A DNA stretch of 64,000 nt, taken from NCBI GenBank assembly GCA_036346205.1, contig JARFJB010002087.1:10327001-10391000 (forward strand), read 5' to 3'. The position numbers were made by a program, and so were the translations under genes. This stretch comes from Vesta saturnalis (Eukaryota > Arthropoda > Insecta > Coleoptera > Lampyridae). The notes under the pieces were generated by a model. It had not been told where the DNA came from. It was given only the letters and a program-made list of their open reading frames with translations, and searched no databases. Shown here piece by piece: positions 31,526 to 43,241 of this stretch. How positions within the stretch are numbered: the stretch's first letter is position 1; each line of letters begins with the position of its first letter.

Positions 31526-33717
31526 GAGTGTAGGTTATGAATTCAAAACGTCGTTACCTTTCTAAATACACTCTGTTGACGTTCTAAAATCACGTGATGT
31601 AAAGCACGCTCTACACAGTGTACGCACTAGATGATAATGCCACAAACAATGGCGAATTGAATTTATCAGTACTGTCAGCGTACTGTAGCGTCCCCAGCAA
31701 ATTCAAGAACAAAACAATCGCTAAGTGATGTATCTTGACTTTACTGACAATAATGCTACTATTACTCAAATTAAGTGCTTGCCTTACATTGACTTTCCTG
31801 GCAATAATTAAAACATTAGAATTTATTTACAAGTCTGATATTTAATTATTCGCAAACCTCAAATCTGATGGAGAGAATTGACCGTCTAGTGGTAGCTACG
31901 CTGCGTTATTTGAATTAGATAGGATTGGACGAGATTAAGTGTTGCATCATGTGGGTCAGGTAAACAATGAAACTACTCAAATTAGAATTAACAAGCTTTG
32001 CGCAAATAATGGTTCAACCCGTTAATTTACTATGTTGGGAAAGAACCTCAAAGAAAACCCAATTTATTCATAAACAAGTAATTGCACAAGTACATTAATA
32101 AGTGATAAAATAACAAAAAAAAAACAATGAAAGGGTTCAATATATAACAAAACACCATTAGATCAGGTTAAAGTCCGTACAAAATTGAACATTAAGCAAC
32201 AAAAAAATAAAAAACAGTTTGACTACACATAAACACAATAAAAAAGAAATAATGTAAAATCACACCCGCAATTGTGTCATAAATAAATCGGAATAAAAAT
32301 TATAATACCAAACATGTGGCCCTATACAACCAATCATGCCGGTGTTTAAGTAAATAAGCAATTAAAATAATAAGGCAGATTACGGTACATATAAAACATA
32401 ACAACAGTAAAATTGCACAGGTAATAATAAGGTAATTGCAAAGACAAAAAAATAGGCAAGAATTTACACATACACAATTGTATAGTGACTAATAAAGCAC
32501 AAAACACTTACGTGCAATTACAATAAATTACATATAAAGAGAAACTAGTTCGCAGGCAAACAATTCTGATTAAACCGACTGAATCAAAGAGACTAAAAAC
32601 ATACTCATTAAAACAAAGCCTTACAAGGGCAAGTGGAAATAATTCACAACAACGTGACCGATACACAAGCTTGAGTGACTGCGTTAGAAAATACAGCGCC
32701 CCTTTCTCAGTTGACACATTTATCTATACAAAACAATAAAACCAGGAAAAATGGGATTCGAGGAGTTTTTACGGCCCTCTGGACCCGTGTATGTGTAAAC
32801 CATCGGTATTGCCTTCATAAAATTATAACCGATTATTTTAACCGATTATTTTAACAAATTCCAACTTAATGAGCCTGCGTGCGTAATTAGATACTTCGTG
32901 CAAGGCAATGATTGATTTTTAATACGTTACGTAGGCTTGTATAATTATTTGCTGTGAGCTTTAATTTACATTAAAATACCTACTTACACTTTAATTTAGT
33001 CCCTTTAGTTAAACACTTTATCACAAAGACGACCAGTTAAGATGCGCGGTTTAAACTCGACACAACGGCAATGATTTATAGATTTATTATAGTTTTTAGT
33101 TTTCCACGACAAACATATTTATAGACAGAACGGTTTAAATTGAGAGTTTCTAATTAAACAATCAAGTCCATCCGGCTGATCAAAACACTAATCACAACTG
33201 CCTCCCACCTCCGACTCCATCTACCTATATTTCCTCCCGAAATCAACCCCCGTTTTTAAAAGTTATAAAAAAACAAGAAATATTACATGGGAATATTTAT
33301 TATTAAAAGAATGATTAATTTTTAAAATATGTATTCGTCCGTAACAAACCCTACATTTAGGTCTCAAGTTTCAGAGTACCAAACAAAGATGTCTTTTGAT
33401 TAGCAGTATGTTCGGACATAATTAATTATTAAACTAGTGACATTCTTTTACATCAAGAATGTGCGTGTAAAACTATGCAACGATTCGTTACACTTCTTCA
33501 CTAAAGACGGACACCTGTTTCTACCCTAACATGTGTTTTTCTTTTCAACCCTTAGTACGTGCATTCAAATATTTCTTACACAAAATACATAAAGAGTGCC
33601 AAATAAAGATGAAGAAGAAATATCACGGAAAACATTATCAAATCACGACTTATTATCAAGATATTAAAAACCCATTAATTATCTTCTCTTTCGCGGTAAC
33701 AATTGGGATTTGAAAAA
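31526..33717. other. Unassigned AT-rich sequence
   Basis: No gene or clear TE. A-rich stretches occur at 32080-32260 and a 15-bp direct repeat ATAACCGATTATTTTA-like at 32825-32852. The open frame 32508-32717 (-) has no recognisable domain. Confidence 0.4.
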
Positions 33718-34007
33718 TGTTTATTACAATAATACAATTTTCTCGGTCCGCTACCTACAATGCAATAAACAGATTTACGAAAAGTATTTATCATTCAGAA
33801 CAGTTTTTGATCGCGTTAAAAGAATTGGCACAGCCGGTATAACACCACAAGACCTTCACACGGAGTATGGTACCATGCCGCGAGAAAGGAGGGGAGTTAG
33901 TTATGAGCAGAAAACGATCGCGAATGCGGGAAAAAAGAATAGAATGTACGGGGTTGTAGCTATGAAAATAAAAGTTCTTCTCTTTAATATTCGAGTTTTT
34001 GTTATTA
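33718..34007 (+). repeat. 5' LTR of gypsy element
   Basis: Starts TGTTTATTACAATAATAC (3' LTR: TGTCTTATTCAATTGGTAAT) and ends TTTTTGTTATTA. The middle reads CACAAGACCTTCACACGGAG, the uninterrupted form of the site occupied in the 3' LTR. About 95 bp shorter than the 3' LTR because of a deletion in its first half. Confidence 0.75.
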
Positions 34008-34024
34008 AAAGCAGCGGTGGGATT
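34008..34024 (+). other. Primer-binding site of gypsy element
   Basis: AGCAGCGGTGGGATT directly after the LTR is complementary to a tRNA 3' end of the form AATCCCACCGCTGCCA. The first two or three bases have drifted. Confidence 0.6.
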
Positions 34025-34359
34025 GTCCAATGTGTTTTATCACTCAAAATGTAATAACTTTAGTGTGTACTAAATTAAAGGACATGACAAAAAATTCGAT
34101 TTCGTATTGTGTCGTATTTAGTGCGTGCATCTGTTTTCATTTTGCTAGTTTATTCAGTTTTTTGTTATGGTTTTCGAGGAACCAGTACATGTATCATAAG
34201 AATAACTTTATATTTTACTCTGTTTTAAACTCATATACGAGTATTGGTTAATTAACAGTCATAGCTTTGTTGAACATTTATATCCTATTTAGTTATTTGA
34301 TTTAACGATTTTCATGATTGATAGATAAACAGACTTTGTTATGATTATTTTATTCAAAA

Positions 34360-34810
34360 CCGAGCTCCAGTTCGAGTTCTGCAAGTTCGGATAGTTATAA
34401 AAGAAAATGGGCTCATTCCACCCTTCGACATCTAAGAGAGCATCAAAACGAAGTGTTAGACACACTCGACGAGAATTAGTAGAGGATTCCACAAATTCTC
34501 GAATATGTACATCTTCATAGTCTAGAATAGAAAGGTTAGAAATGTTAGTAAAAAGCTGATTGCTGAAGAAGCAAGTACTGGTTCCGTAAACGTAACACCA
34601 AAAGTTTTGGTTAGATCCGAGTGCGTTCCTGAATTTACTCCTGGGAATCCAAATCTCAGTTGCTCTAAATGGATTCACAAAATTGAACACAGCTGGCTTT
34701 AGTACATGATTGGGACGAAAATTTAATGATTTAATGTTTCGGTGATTTTGCATCATTGCTGCGACAATTAATCAACAGGACTAAACTACCAAGCGAATCT
34801 TGGGAACCTG
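34360..34810 (+). pseudogene. gypsy gag remnant
   Basis: Plus-strand fragments: a Ser-rich SSSSSSSS-type run with DSYKRKWAHSTLRHLREHQN (34367-34440), then SECVPEFTPGNPNLSCSKWI and HKIEHSW (34617 on), matching the (V)PEF(D/T)P...WL(H)K segment of gypsy capsid proteins. Many stops. A long minus-strand open frame over the same bases is treated as a shadow. Confidence 0.5.
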
Positions 34811-34879
34811 CCTGGATCATAGGATCAAATTGTAATTCGTTGTATTGTTCATTTTGAAGACACATCTCTAAATATTAAA

Positions 34880-35524
34880 CTAAATAATAATATTAATCCG
34901 AAATTTTCATCAAGTGAACGTAAAAGTTTACTTGATTTAATTAACGAGTTTGAGGCTTGTTTTGCCGAAAGTAATTCTGAATTAGGTAAAACCGATATAA
35001 TTAAAATGTCTATACGTCTCACCGATGATAATCCTATAGTATACGGACCTTATCGTTTGTCTTTTAATTAACGAAAAGTTGTAAGAAATATTAACAATGA
35101 TTTATTAGAAAATAATATTGTTCGTGAGTCGGACTCATCTTATTCGAGTCCGATTTTGTTAGTGAGGAAGAAAAACGGTGAACAGCGCATGTGTGGATTG
35201 CCGAGAGCTAAATTCCAAAACCATTAAGGATAAATTTCCTCTACCACGCGTTGATTTTACAAGCTTAGATCTAGCAAGTGGATATCATCAGGTTCCAATG
35301 GACGAGTCTTCAGTATCAAAAACTGCTTTCGTAACTCCAAATGAGCATTTTGAGTATATAAGGGCCCCGATTGGTCTATGCAATGGTCCTGCAGTATGAC
35401 GAACAACGTAAAGCTTTCGAAACTCTTAAAGAAAACTGATGATAAGGCCACTGTTAGGTATTTATGATTCCCAACTTTAAACAGAGGTACATACGGATGC
35501 TTCGAAGTGGGGCATTGCAGGCAT
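34880..35524 (+). pseudogene. gypsy protease-RT junction and truncated RT
   Basis: Plus strand: FSSSERKSLLDLINEFEACF, ELGKTDIIKMSIRLTDDNPI and VYGPYRLSF (start of RT), NNIVRESDSSYSSPILLVRK, CVDCRELNSKTIKDKFPLPR, FTSLDLASGYHQVPM (first catalytic Asp), TPNEHFEYIRAPIGLCNGPA. It then jumps to KAFETLKE and RPLLGIYD and to TEVHTDASKWGIAGILL (start of RNase H). The YxDD catalytic block between GLCNGPA and KAFETL is deleted. Confidence 0.78.
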
Positions 35525-35581
35525 TTTATTACTTTTTTTGTTAGTATGCTCATGCTTATGGTTAGTAATTACTTATTTTAG

Positions 35582-35587
<6 letters not shown>

Positions 35588-35636
<49 letters not shown>
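35588..35636. repeat. (TA)n microsatellite
   Basis: About 24 TA units in the 3' untranslated region of the minus-strand jockey-like LINE. Confidence 0.95.
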
Positions 35637-35638
<2 letters not shown>

Positions 35639-35899
35639 TATTGTAGACTGTTCAGGAGTCCTTCTCCTCTTCAGCCCTGGTCATTCCCTTGTTGTTGGTA
35701 TTGCGTTGTTTTGTGTTATTGTATTGTTTACAATCATGAGGTGTGGTAATTTTTGGTAATAAAAAAAAAAAAGTGTTTAAATTTATTTGAATTTGAATTT
35801 TGAATAGTGTGTGGTTGGGTTTAAGTGTGCGTGTGGGTTAGTGTGGTGTGGTGTGCAGTGTGATTAATTAGATCGTTGGACGATGTTATGCTGGGTCGT

Positions 35900-38300
35900 T
35901 ATCGAATAGATGGTGGGATGGGGAGGGCAAATGGGGTATTATCGAGGGATTCTTCTACCTCCTCGGGGAGGTCGTCGAGGAGTTGTGTGAGGATTGCGGG
36001 AGGATGTTTGAATTTTAATTTGGGTTTTTCGAGGGAATTTGGGAAAGCGGTAGTTGTAGGGAGTGGTAAGGATTTCTTTGGTTGGGATAGGGTTATCGAA
36101 AATTCTTATATAGGCGAAGTTTTCCTGGAGTTTTTGGATACGGTTTGTGATTGGGGGTATATTGGCGTGGTGTAGGGTGAGGTCATTAGGGTACCTGAGG
36201 GGTAACCTGTGTATCCGTCTAAAAATTCGGCGTTCACAGGAGGCGATTGAGGAAAGGTGATTGGGGTTAATGTTTGTGTATATAGGAGCTCGGAAATCCA
36301 TAACAGGGCGGATGTATGTTTTATATGTGTGTAGAAGTGTTTTGGGGTGACAACCTCTGATTCTACCCCGAAGGGCGCCCAGTAGGTTTGCGCGGTTTCT
36401 AATCCTGTTTAGTGTTCTTTTTACATCGGGGAGCCAATTGAAGGGTTCTAGTGAAGAAGATTCCAAGGTAGATGATTTCATCTTGGAGTGAGCCTTTCTT
36501 GGTTAAGGGTGAGGGAGACGTTTCTGGAGGCAAGATTGGGGAATTTGTCCTCTACGTAATGAGGGTACCGGAAAAGGATTGTTTGGGTTTTGGTGGGATT
36601 GACGAAGAGTCTCCACTGGTTCGCCCAGTTAGAGAAGTTCCGTAGGGTTTTGGATATGAGGCGGGAGGTCGTTTCGCTGTTCCGATTAACCGCCCAGAAG
36701 GCGGTGTCATCCTCGAACTGCGCAACAACTACTCCGGGTTGGGTAACTTTAGGAATTTCGGATGCAAAGATGATGTAAAGGATAGGGGCTAAGGCAGAAC
36801 CTTGCGGAACGCCTGCTGTAGGTTGAAAAGGATCGGAGGTTTTCCTACTTTGACCCGAACTGACCGATTGGTCAGGTACGAGAGTAGGAGTTTGGCGAAG
36901 GGGTCGGGTATGTTAAGGTTTCGGATCTTTGCAGGAGACCGGCGTGCCAGACCCTGTCAAATGCTTGGTTAATGTACAGAAACACAGGTAGGTTGCATTG
37001 CTTGTGATTGAATGCTCTGGTGGTCTCTGTAAGCAGCTTCTACAAGGGATCGAGCACGTTCGCTTAGGACGGAAGCCGAATTGACTGTTGGGAAGGAGGT
37101 CGTTGTATTCTAGGTGGTCCCTGAGTCGCCTGGCTAGAATCTGCTTAAAGCATTTTCCGAGGCAGCTCAGGAGGGAAATTGGTCTGTAGGAGGAGGGCGA
37201 GGTAAGATCAGCGTGGGGTTTAGGTATCATGACGGTGGAGGCCGATTTCCAGTCCGTCGGCATGTATGATAGGGTAAGACATTTATTGTAAACAGTGGAA
37301 AGTAAACGGAGGGCTGGGTCTGGTAGGTGGCGGAGAATTTTACGGTTTAGGCCGTAATGACCTGGGGCAGAATTTTACCTTTTTGAAATGTGAGCTGACC
37401 TGGTCGGGCGTGATAGAGGCGTAAAAGGACTCTCGTTATCGAGTAGGGTTTCGGGAAGGTTAAGTGTACGGAAATCAAGGCGACTCTCAAGGAGTGCCTT
37501 GGATTGGTTATCAAACTGAGAATCATCTGGGGATCGAAAATGGATTGGAGGTGGCGACCAAAGAAATCGACCTTTCCTTGGTCGGAGGAGATTAGGTTGC
37601 CCTGAAGGTCAGTTAGGTGGGATTTGGGTTTACTCTTCTTCTGGTCAGTCTATCAAACTGTTGCCAGAAGAGTTTACCATTCTATAATCAAGCTGGGAGG
37701 TGGCTTTGGTCCAGGAGTCTTCAGAGTGTTTATTGGCTTCTCGCCTAATTAAGGCGTTAAGGCGATTGTATAAGGTCTTGAGAGCCGGGTCCCTGAATCG
37801 CAAGAATTGACGATAGATGTAAAATTAAATTTTCTTTAAGTCTACACCTTTTTTATAAAGTCAATAATTATAGATAATGAAAAAAATTGAACTAGCACTT
37901 ACACTCTACCTTAGGAATTTTTTACCGCTAAACTATGCGTCCTATCACAAAATTGCATAGAACATAATTAATCGATACGTTTAAGGTCTATATAAGGTCT
38001 ATATCTGGGTATTTTTATATCTTTGAAATATGCAGTTGTTTTAGATATAGGATAAAAACTAGAAAGTGACCCTAATAAACCCCCGTCGTGGGAGCGCTTT
38101 TCGAGAAATATCGATGTTTTTAATGGGACTGAGTTATCGACCGCTTCCGCAATAACGGAAGTTAGGTCTCTAATGGCTCTCTCGAGATCTTGGGTCGTTT
38201 GAAGATTAGGTGTGGGAAGGTTGTTGGAGATGTGTTCGGAGAACACATTCCAGTCTGCTTTGAAAAATCTTTAATGACTGTATTGAGGGGTGAAGGGGGC
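35900..38300 (-). pseudogene. Jockey-like endonuclease-RT polyprotein (broken)
   Basis: Minus-strand order: VFSEHISNNLPTPN and LERAIRDLTSVIAEAVDNSV (after the endonuclease, 38250-38120); beyond rep-A, RFRDPALKTLYNRLNALIRR (37800 on); HYGLNRKILRHLPDPALRLL (37350); WKSASTVMIPKPHADLTSPS then YRPISLLSCLGKCFKQILAR and PNSQFGFRPKR (37263-37060); GSALAPILYIIFASEIPK and QFEDDTAFWAVNR (about 36790-36680, catalytic block FEDD where relatives have FADD); and LLHTYKTYIRPVMDF to the C-terminus (36360-35940). Frameshifts throughout. Confidence 0.8.
37818..38070 (-). repeat. rep-A copy inside the LINE
   Basis: Reverse complement of 25620-25850: TTAATTATGTTCTATGCAAT at 37955-37936, TACCTTAGG complement near 37912, and AAATTTTCTTTAAG at the inner edge. 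It separates two parts of the LINE frame, so it arrived after the LINE. Confidence 0.7.
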
Positions 38301-38322
38301 TGGACAAAATGAAGTTTATTAC

Positions 38323-39230
38323 AAAAACAACCTGGTGGAAAACAACCCGGATATTTACATCCTATAAAGCGTATCAAAGAGCCCTTTGATACGCTACACA
38401 TTGATCATCTACGTCCGTTTGTGAAATCTAAGAAAAGAAATGTTCATCTTATCGTTGTTGTGGGCTCATTTACCAAATTTATATTTATGAAACCGGTACC
38501 CTCTACGAAAGTTCGACCTATGATTAACTTTTTGGACAGCATTATCGAAAATTTTGGAGTTACAAGGAGAATTGATCGAGGTTCCTCTTATACGAGCAAG
38601 CAGTTTGAAGAATATTGCGTAAGGCTTAACATAAAGCATATTGTAAATGCAACTGCCACATCACGAGCCAAGGGTCAAGTGGAACGTTACAACCGTACCA
38701 TTTTGTTAGCTCTTTTCGCATCTACAGACAATGAGCAAAGATGGCACGAGATGGTTTATAAGGTTCGATGGCGGTTGTATTCTACGAGGAATTCGACCAC
38801 CGAAAAATCTCCCTACGAACTGTTCTTTGGATACAACCCAAGAGTCGACTCACGATAAACAATAACAAACAACTCGTGAAACAGTGAAAAGTTCTATCGA
38901 GCAAAAGCAGAAAGTTCAAAAAGCAGGAGAAAAATATAGTGTAGGCCAACAGGTTCTAGTGCGCACTGTTGAAACAAATAATGAGGGCCAAAGTCGAAAA
39001 TTGATTTCAAAGTATCGTGGGCCGTACAATATTGTTCAAGTTTTAGACCACGATCGTTATGTGGTTGAGGATGTTGAAGGCTCTTCCCATCGCAGAGAAT
39101 AAGGGAATCGTTCCCTTGACAAATTTAAAGTTTACAACATCAACGTAAGTTCGGAATCAGTCAATCAGATACCAAATCAAACGATGAGATCTCGAACGAG
39201 AACTGAGGTAGTTCTGTTTTAGTTATTTTA
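38323..39230 (+). pseudogene. gypsy integrase and C-terminal tail
   Basis: Plus strand: KQPGGKQPGYLHPIKR, FDTLHIDHLRPF (first catalytic Asp), KRNVHLIVVVGSFTKFIFMK, TRRIDRGSSYTSKQFEEYC (second Asp), IKHIVNATATSRAKGQVERY with NRTIL (catalytic Glu), NSTTEKSPYELFFGYNPR, stop near 38858. In the next frame: KYSVGQQVLVRTVE, SKYRGPYNIVQVLDHDRYVV. The DDE triad is readable, but the frame is broken between core and tail. Confidence 0.8.
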
Positions 39231-39249
39231 TATTTATTTTGTTTGTTTT

Positions 39250-39260
39250 AAAAAATGGGA
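39250..39260 (+). other. Polypurine tract of gypsy element
   Basis: AAAAAATGGGA immediately before TGTCTTATTC, the start of the 3' LTR. Confidence 0.6.
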
Positions 39261-39491
39261 TGTCTTATTCAATTGGTAATACCCCAATTTAAATTTCTAA
39301 CACATTTTATTTTGGTTTTAAAACTAAGGGAAACCAAAGACTTAAAAAAGAGAAATGACGTTTTTATTTGTTTGCGAAGCGAATTTTGATTACAGGTTTT
39401 CCAAAAATAGTTCCACGGGGACGTGGACAATAATAGCGTGGCAGAACTGTTAACAAAATTGAGACACCCAGTATAACTCGACAAGATCTTC
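39261..39491 (+). repeat. 3' LTR of gypsy, first part
   Basis: Aligns with 33718-33868, with about 95 extra bases in its first half. Interrupted after CTTC at 39491 by the Harbinger element. Confidence 0.75.
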
Positions 39492-39779
39492 AAAGGCGCA
39501 ATTCGCACATAACGGGTGCGTGGTGGTGGCATGGTACGGACATGTACCACCCGCATGTTAGCATATGAGGCAATACAGATAGAAGTGACGTGGTACTGGC
39601 GTGGTGCGCCACCGCCACGTATGTCAACGCCATCCGAGGCGCAATTCACACGGAACGGGTGCGTGGTGGTGGTGTGGGACTGGCGTGGTGCAGCCGTGGA
39701 GTGGATGTGGCGGGCTCAATACACACAGAAAAGGATACCGACTTTTGTCGGACGACGAATATGACCAGGATATGTTGTA

Positions 39780-42075
39780 CCTTGTGAATTTAGCTAACAG
39801 TGTAGAAGCATTTGCTGTATCCTGTCATTTCACACAAATTATTTCCGAACTAACCAGGATCCCTGACAACTCTAACTATGCTCCACGTCCCCAGGACCTG
39901 TCCCTTGCAACTGACCCACTTGTCTATAAAACAAGAGTCCTTTCGCCACTTGATCAATCAAACCACTGCCTAATCGAAATAACTTCCTCTGTACCCAATC
40001 CCATTGTTACTCGAAAACAGATAGAACTATGTGGTGCTTTAAATCAGCTAACTTGAGCGAAATGCGAGATTGTTTTGCAACCTTTCCGTGGCGTGAGTAT
40101 TGCTTTAAACGGTCCTCTTCAAACATTTCTCTTTCAATAACTGAAGTTACATTGATGGGTATGGAGTTATACATTCCCAAAAACATAATCCTGTAGGTCA
40201 TTATCGCAAAAGCATAAATTTTATACGAAATGGAAATCAAATAAATCTATCGAAAATCACGCCAACTATATTTCCGCAAGGAATAGTTGCAAAAGCATCA
40301 TCACCAAGGCCAAAAAGGTGTTTGAAGGACGTAAATGCAAAGAATTAGTCTCATGTCCTTTGGGTGGTCGTAAATTTTGGTCATTAGCTAAAGCCATCAG
40401 TAAAAACTTTAGTACATATTTCTTTCCTCCCATGACGTCTCACAACGGAGCTGTAGTAGCTGATTATGCTAAAAGCCAACCTCTTTGTCGATTACTTTGC
40501 ATTAATGATTCTGGTAAAACTGTGCCGACGCCCAAATCTACCCCATACGCTATTAAACCGATCCAGTGTGGTTACAAACTCCTAGAATCAATTATCAATA
40601 AACTTGACTCAATTAAGGGACTGGCCCTGGCGGTATTCCAGCTATCGTCCTTTAAAAATGATACCCCGAGCGAGTACCTGAATTGTCCAAACTCTTTTCG
40701 ATCTCCATGTTATCTGGAGAGTTTTCCTCATCGTGGAAGTTGGCAAATTCCAACCTATTCTTAAAAAGGCCGACAAAACTATCAACCAATAGCTATCACT
40801 CCGGCAAAAATCATCAACCACCAACTACTTTCGCCCCTCGAGTCCAATAAACTTCAACGGCCACCAGTATGGGTTCAGACAGAGTCGTTCAACGGGTGAT
40901 CTTCTTTGGAACAACAATTAGAGAGGTCCGGTGAAACAGACATTTCAAAGGCTTTGACCAGGTTTGGCACAAGTGTCTACTTGCCAAGCTCACTTCGTTC
41001 GGCTTATCCGATACGCCCATCAATTGGATATCCAGCTTTCTTGACAAAAGGCGTATACGCATTGTTGTCCATGGCTTCTTTTAGAAAGAAACTACTATTA
41101 ACGCGGGAGTACCCCAATGATTAGTGATAGCTTCCATACTTTTCCTGCTATACGTAAATGACCTCATTTCCTCAACAACTAACCCGATTCACTGCTTTTG
41201 CAGACGACAGCACTCTACATTGTAGTTCTTCTGAGTCTTCCTACAACAATAAGTCTAGGCAGGACGTTACGGTGAAAATTGCAGCCCCAATCAACTGTGA
41301 CTTAGAACGTGTCCTTGAATGGGGAAGGAATAATCTACTTACGTTCAACGCCGTGTTGCCTTGTGTCCGCCAAGAAAGACCGATCATTTCCTGCTGTAAA
41401 TATGAATAGCTTAGAACTCAAGTTTTCAAACTCTATTTTTATGTTCATGGGTTGACCACCTTTTGTCAGCCAGCAAAACAGCTGTCCGTAAACTGGGCTT
41501 TCTATACAGATCTAAACAGTACTTCACATCGCAACAACTCCTTTTACTGTATAAGGCTCAAAGCCGACCTCATCTGGAATACAATTCCCACCTCTGGGCC
41601 AGTGCTCCCCAATACGCCCTTGATATGGTAAACCGCATCCAAAAAAGAGCTATAAGGCTTATAAATGACCCATCTTTGACTTCTGACCTACAGCCTCTTG
41701 AGAATAGAAGAATAGTTTCGATTCTTTCCTTGTTCTATCGCTATTACCATCGCAAGTGTGCCTCCGAAATACACTCCTTAATACCTTCGCAGGCCATCTA
41801 CGCTCGGTTTGTCCATTTATACCATAATTGCGCACTAAAAATTCTATCGTGTCACAATAAACGGACTCAATCTACATTTTTCCATACGGCGACAAAATTG
41901 TGTAATACACTACCCAGTTTCTGTTTTCCTCCAAACTTTGACTTATGTCAATTTAAGGTAGCCATTCATAAACATTTCTCGGCAGCCTAACAATATCTCT
42001 AAACCCTGCCAGTGTTCCCGAGTGCTTTAGCACGTTAGGCAAATCTTAGTCTGTTCGGGAATACTATAAGTAAAA
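39780..42075 (+). mobile_element. Jockey-like LINE nested in Harbinger
   Basis: Plus-strand LINE, 5'-truncated in the endonuclease. It sits between a possible HARBI1 N-terminal piece (YRLLSDDEYDQDM, about 39735) and the conserved RRYWVHPLW block (42090). The 3' region after the stop contains GTTCCCGAGTGCTTTAGCAC. Boundaries are approximate; no clear duplication seen. Confidence 0.72.
39785..41990 (+). pseudogene. LINE endonuclease-RT, second jockey-like family
   Basis: Order on + strand: VEAFAVSCHFTQIISELTRI and PLDQSNHCLIEI (endonuclease end, to 39985), CFKSANLSEMRDCFATFPW, NYISARNSCKSIITKAKKVF and GGRKFWSLAKAISKNF, a decayed RT middle, FTAFADDSTLHCSSSES (catalytic FADD, 41190-41240), DLERVLEWGRNNLLTFNA, then 41463-41990 with VRKLGFLYRSKQYFTSQQLL, YKAQSRPHLEYNSHLW, VNRIQKRAIRLINDPSLT and FCFPPNFDLCQFK to the end. 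The C-terminal 175 residues are the longest intact part. Confidence 0.78.
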
Positions 42076-42322
42076 CAAGATACAAAGGGAAAGGAGATAT
42101 TGGGTACATCCTTTGTGGTTAGATAAAGGTAAAAGTTGTGGTTCGTTGAATGGTATGCGGGAGCTCAACATGTACCCTGAACGTTTTCAAAGTTTCTACC
42201 GAATGTCTATCGAACGTTTCTCTAGAATATTAACTTTAGTAAACGTTGACTTTGAAAAGAAATGTACGAATTGGAGAGAACCCGTCAGTCTAGAGGAGAG
42301 CCTGTTAATAACGATGAGGTAA
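42076..42322 (+). pseudogene. HARBI1-like transposase, N-terminal exon only
   Basis: Plus strand RERRYWVHPLWLDKGKS, then NMYPERFQSFYRMSIERFSR, LTLVNVDFEKKCTNWREPVS and LEESLLITMR. This is the conserved N-terminal helical part of PIF/Harbinger nucleases, ending at a splice-like GTAAGTTG (42320). The DDE catalytic exon should follow, but within 65 bp the opposite-strand MADF-BESS gene ends instead, so the catalytic part has been deleted. Confidence 0.7.
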
Positions 42323-42424
42323 GTTGAAAAAAAAATTAAACTACCTACATTTATTTGTGTTTAATACAAAACACAACTAATTAATTATTGAAACATATTG
42401 AAACGCTCCCTTAAGGTTGCCACA

Positions 42425-42640
42425 TTCCCTTGCAACATAGAGTTCAGACTTGTGTTCACTGAGTCCTGAATCCAAGATTGAGAGACATTCACTGTTGAAG
42501 GTTCAGGAGTAGAATTCAGACTTGTATTCACTGAGTCCTGAATCCCAGATTGAGAGACATCCACAGTTGGAGGTTCAAGAGTAGAGTTCAGGCTTGTGTT
42601 CACTGAGTCCCGATTCCAAGATTGAGAGGACCTCATGAGT
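42425..42640. repeat. 72-bp coding tandem repeat, three units
   Basis: Each unit contains TTCACTGAGTCC, CAAGATTGAGAG (or CCAGATTGAGAG) and an AGGTTCA-like step. On the minus strand they translate to QDSVNTSLNST repeats in the tail of the MADF-BESS protein. Confidence 0.85.
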
Positions 42641-43241
42641 GGAGTAGGAGTTTTAGGATTGTTGGAGGATAGTATTTGGTCGGACAAATTTAAAATTCCC
42701 ATTTTGAAATGTCGTCTGGCAGAACACTGTGTAAAAACGCTAGGTCAGGGTCAAGCGGATCGATTGTGGTGTTTCGTCCTGTTTTTCATCTCCAGCCTTT
42801 GTTGTTTTTTTTAAAGTACTGATAAGCTTGGTGGTTAACATCTTTGATAGAGGTGGCGGAGGCTGTTAACTTCTTTCTTTTTCTAAAATCATCTCCTTTC
42901 GGTATTGGTGCTTCAGATGCTTTTATTAATAACGGCTGAATATCGAAAGAAGTACTGGGAGATGGTAGAGATGAATGAGAGGATAATATCTCAGCACTGT
43001 AGTTTGCTTCATGCTCATTCGTTTTTGCTTCCTCTCCAGCGTCCGACTCTTCATCCACCTAATTGCTAAAGGACAAAGATCAATTAGTTTTACCTCGAAA
43101 CTCATTTATCATATGCTTAAAGCGTTCTATTCATACAACTATTATTATTATTATATGTGCAATTATAAGTATACTTTAAAATAACAAGACTACGTTTTTA
43201 GAAGTATTCGCTAGTATATTATTAATAAACTTTTAGTTGTA

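Larger units (their letters stand above)
35533..38314 (-). mobile_element. Jockey-like LINE inserted in gypsy pol
   Basis: Flanked by perfect 8-bp duplications TTTATTAC (35525-35532 and 38315-38322) that interrupt the gypsy frame after GILL. The minus-strand LINE ends in a 7-A tail (35539-35533), has a (TA)n block in its 3' untranslated region (35588-35636), is 5'-truncated in the endonuclease (38314) and is itself interrupted by rep-A (37818-38070). Confidence 0.85.

Noticed and set aside
34289..34756. 155-codon minus-strand open frame
   Set aside because: The + strand of the same bases carries gypsy gag fragments (SECVPEFTPGNPNLSCSKWI) in the right place between PBS and RT; the minus frame has no recognisable domain and is taken as a shadow.
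39516..40056. 82- to 151-codon frames rich in Trp and Arg
   Set aside because: Their first halves translate the Harbinger terminal repeats (GGTGGTGGC-rich); only the second half of one frame is real coding, and it belongs to the nested LINE endonuclease.
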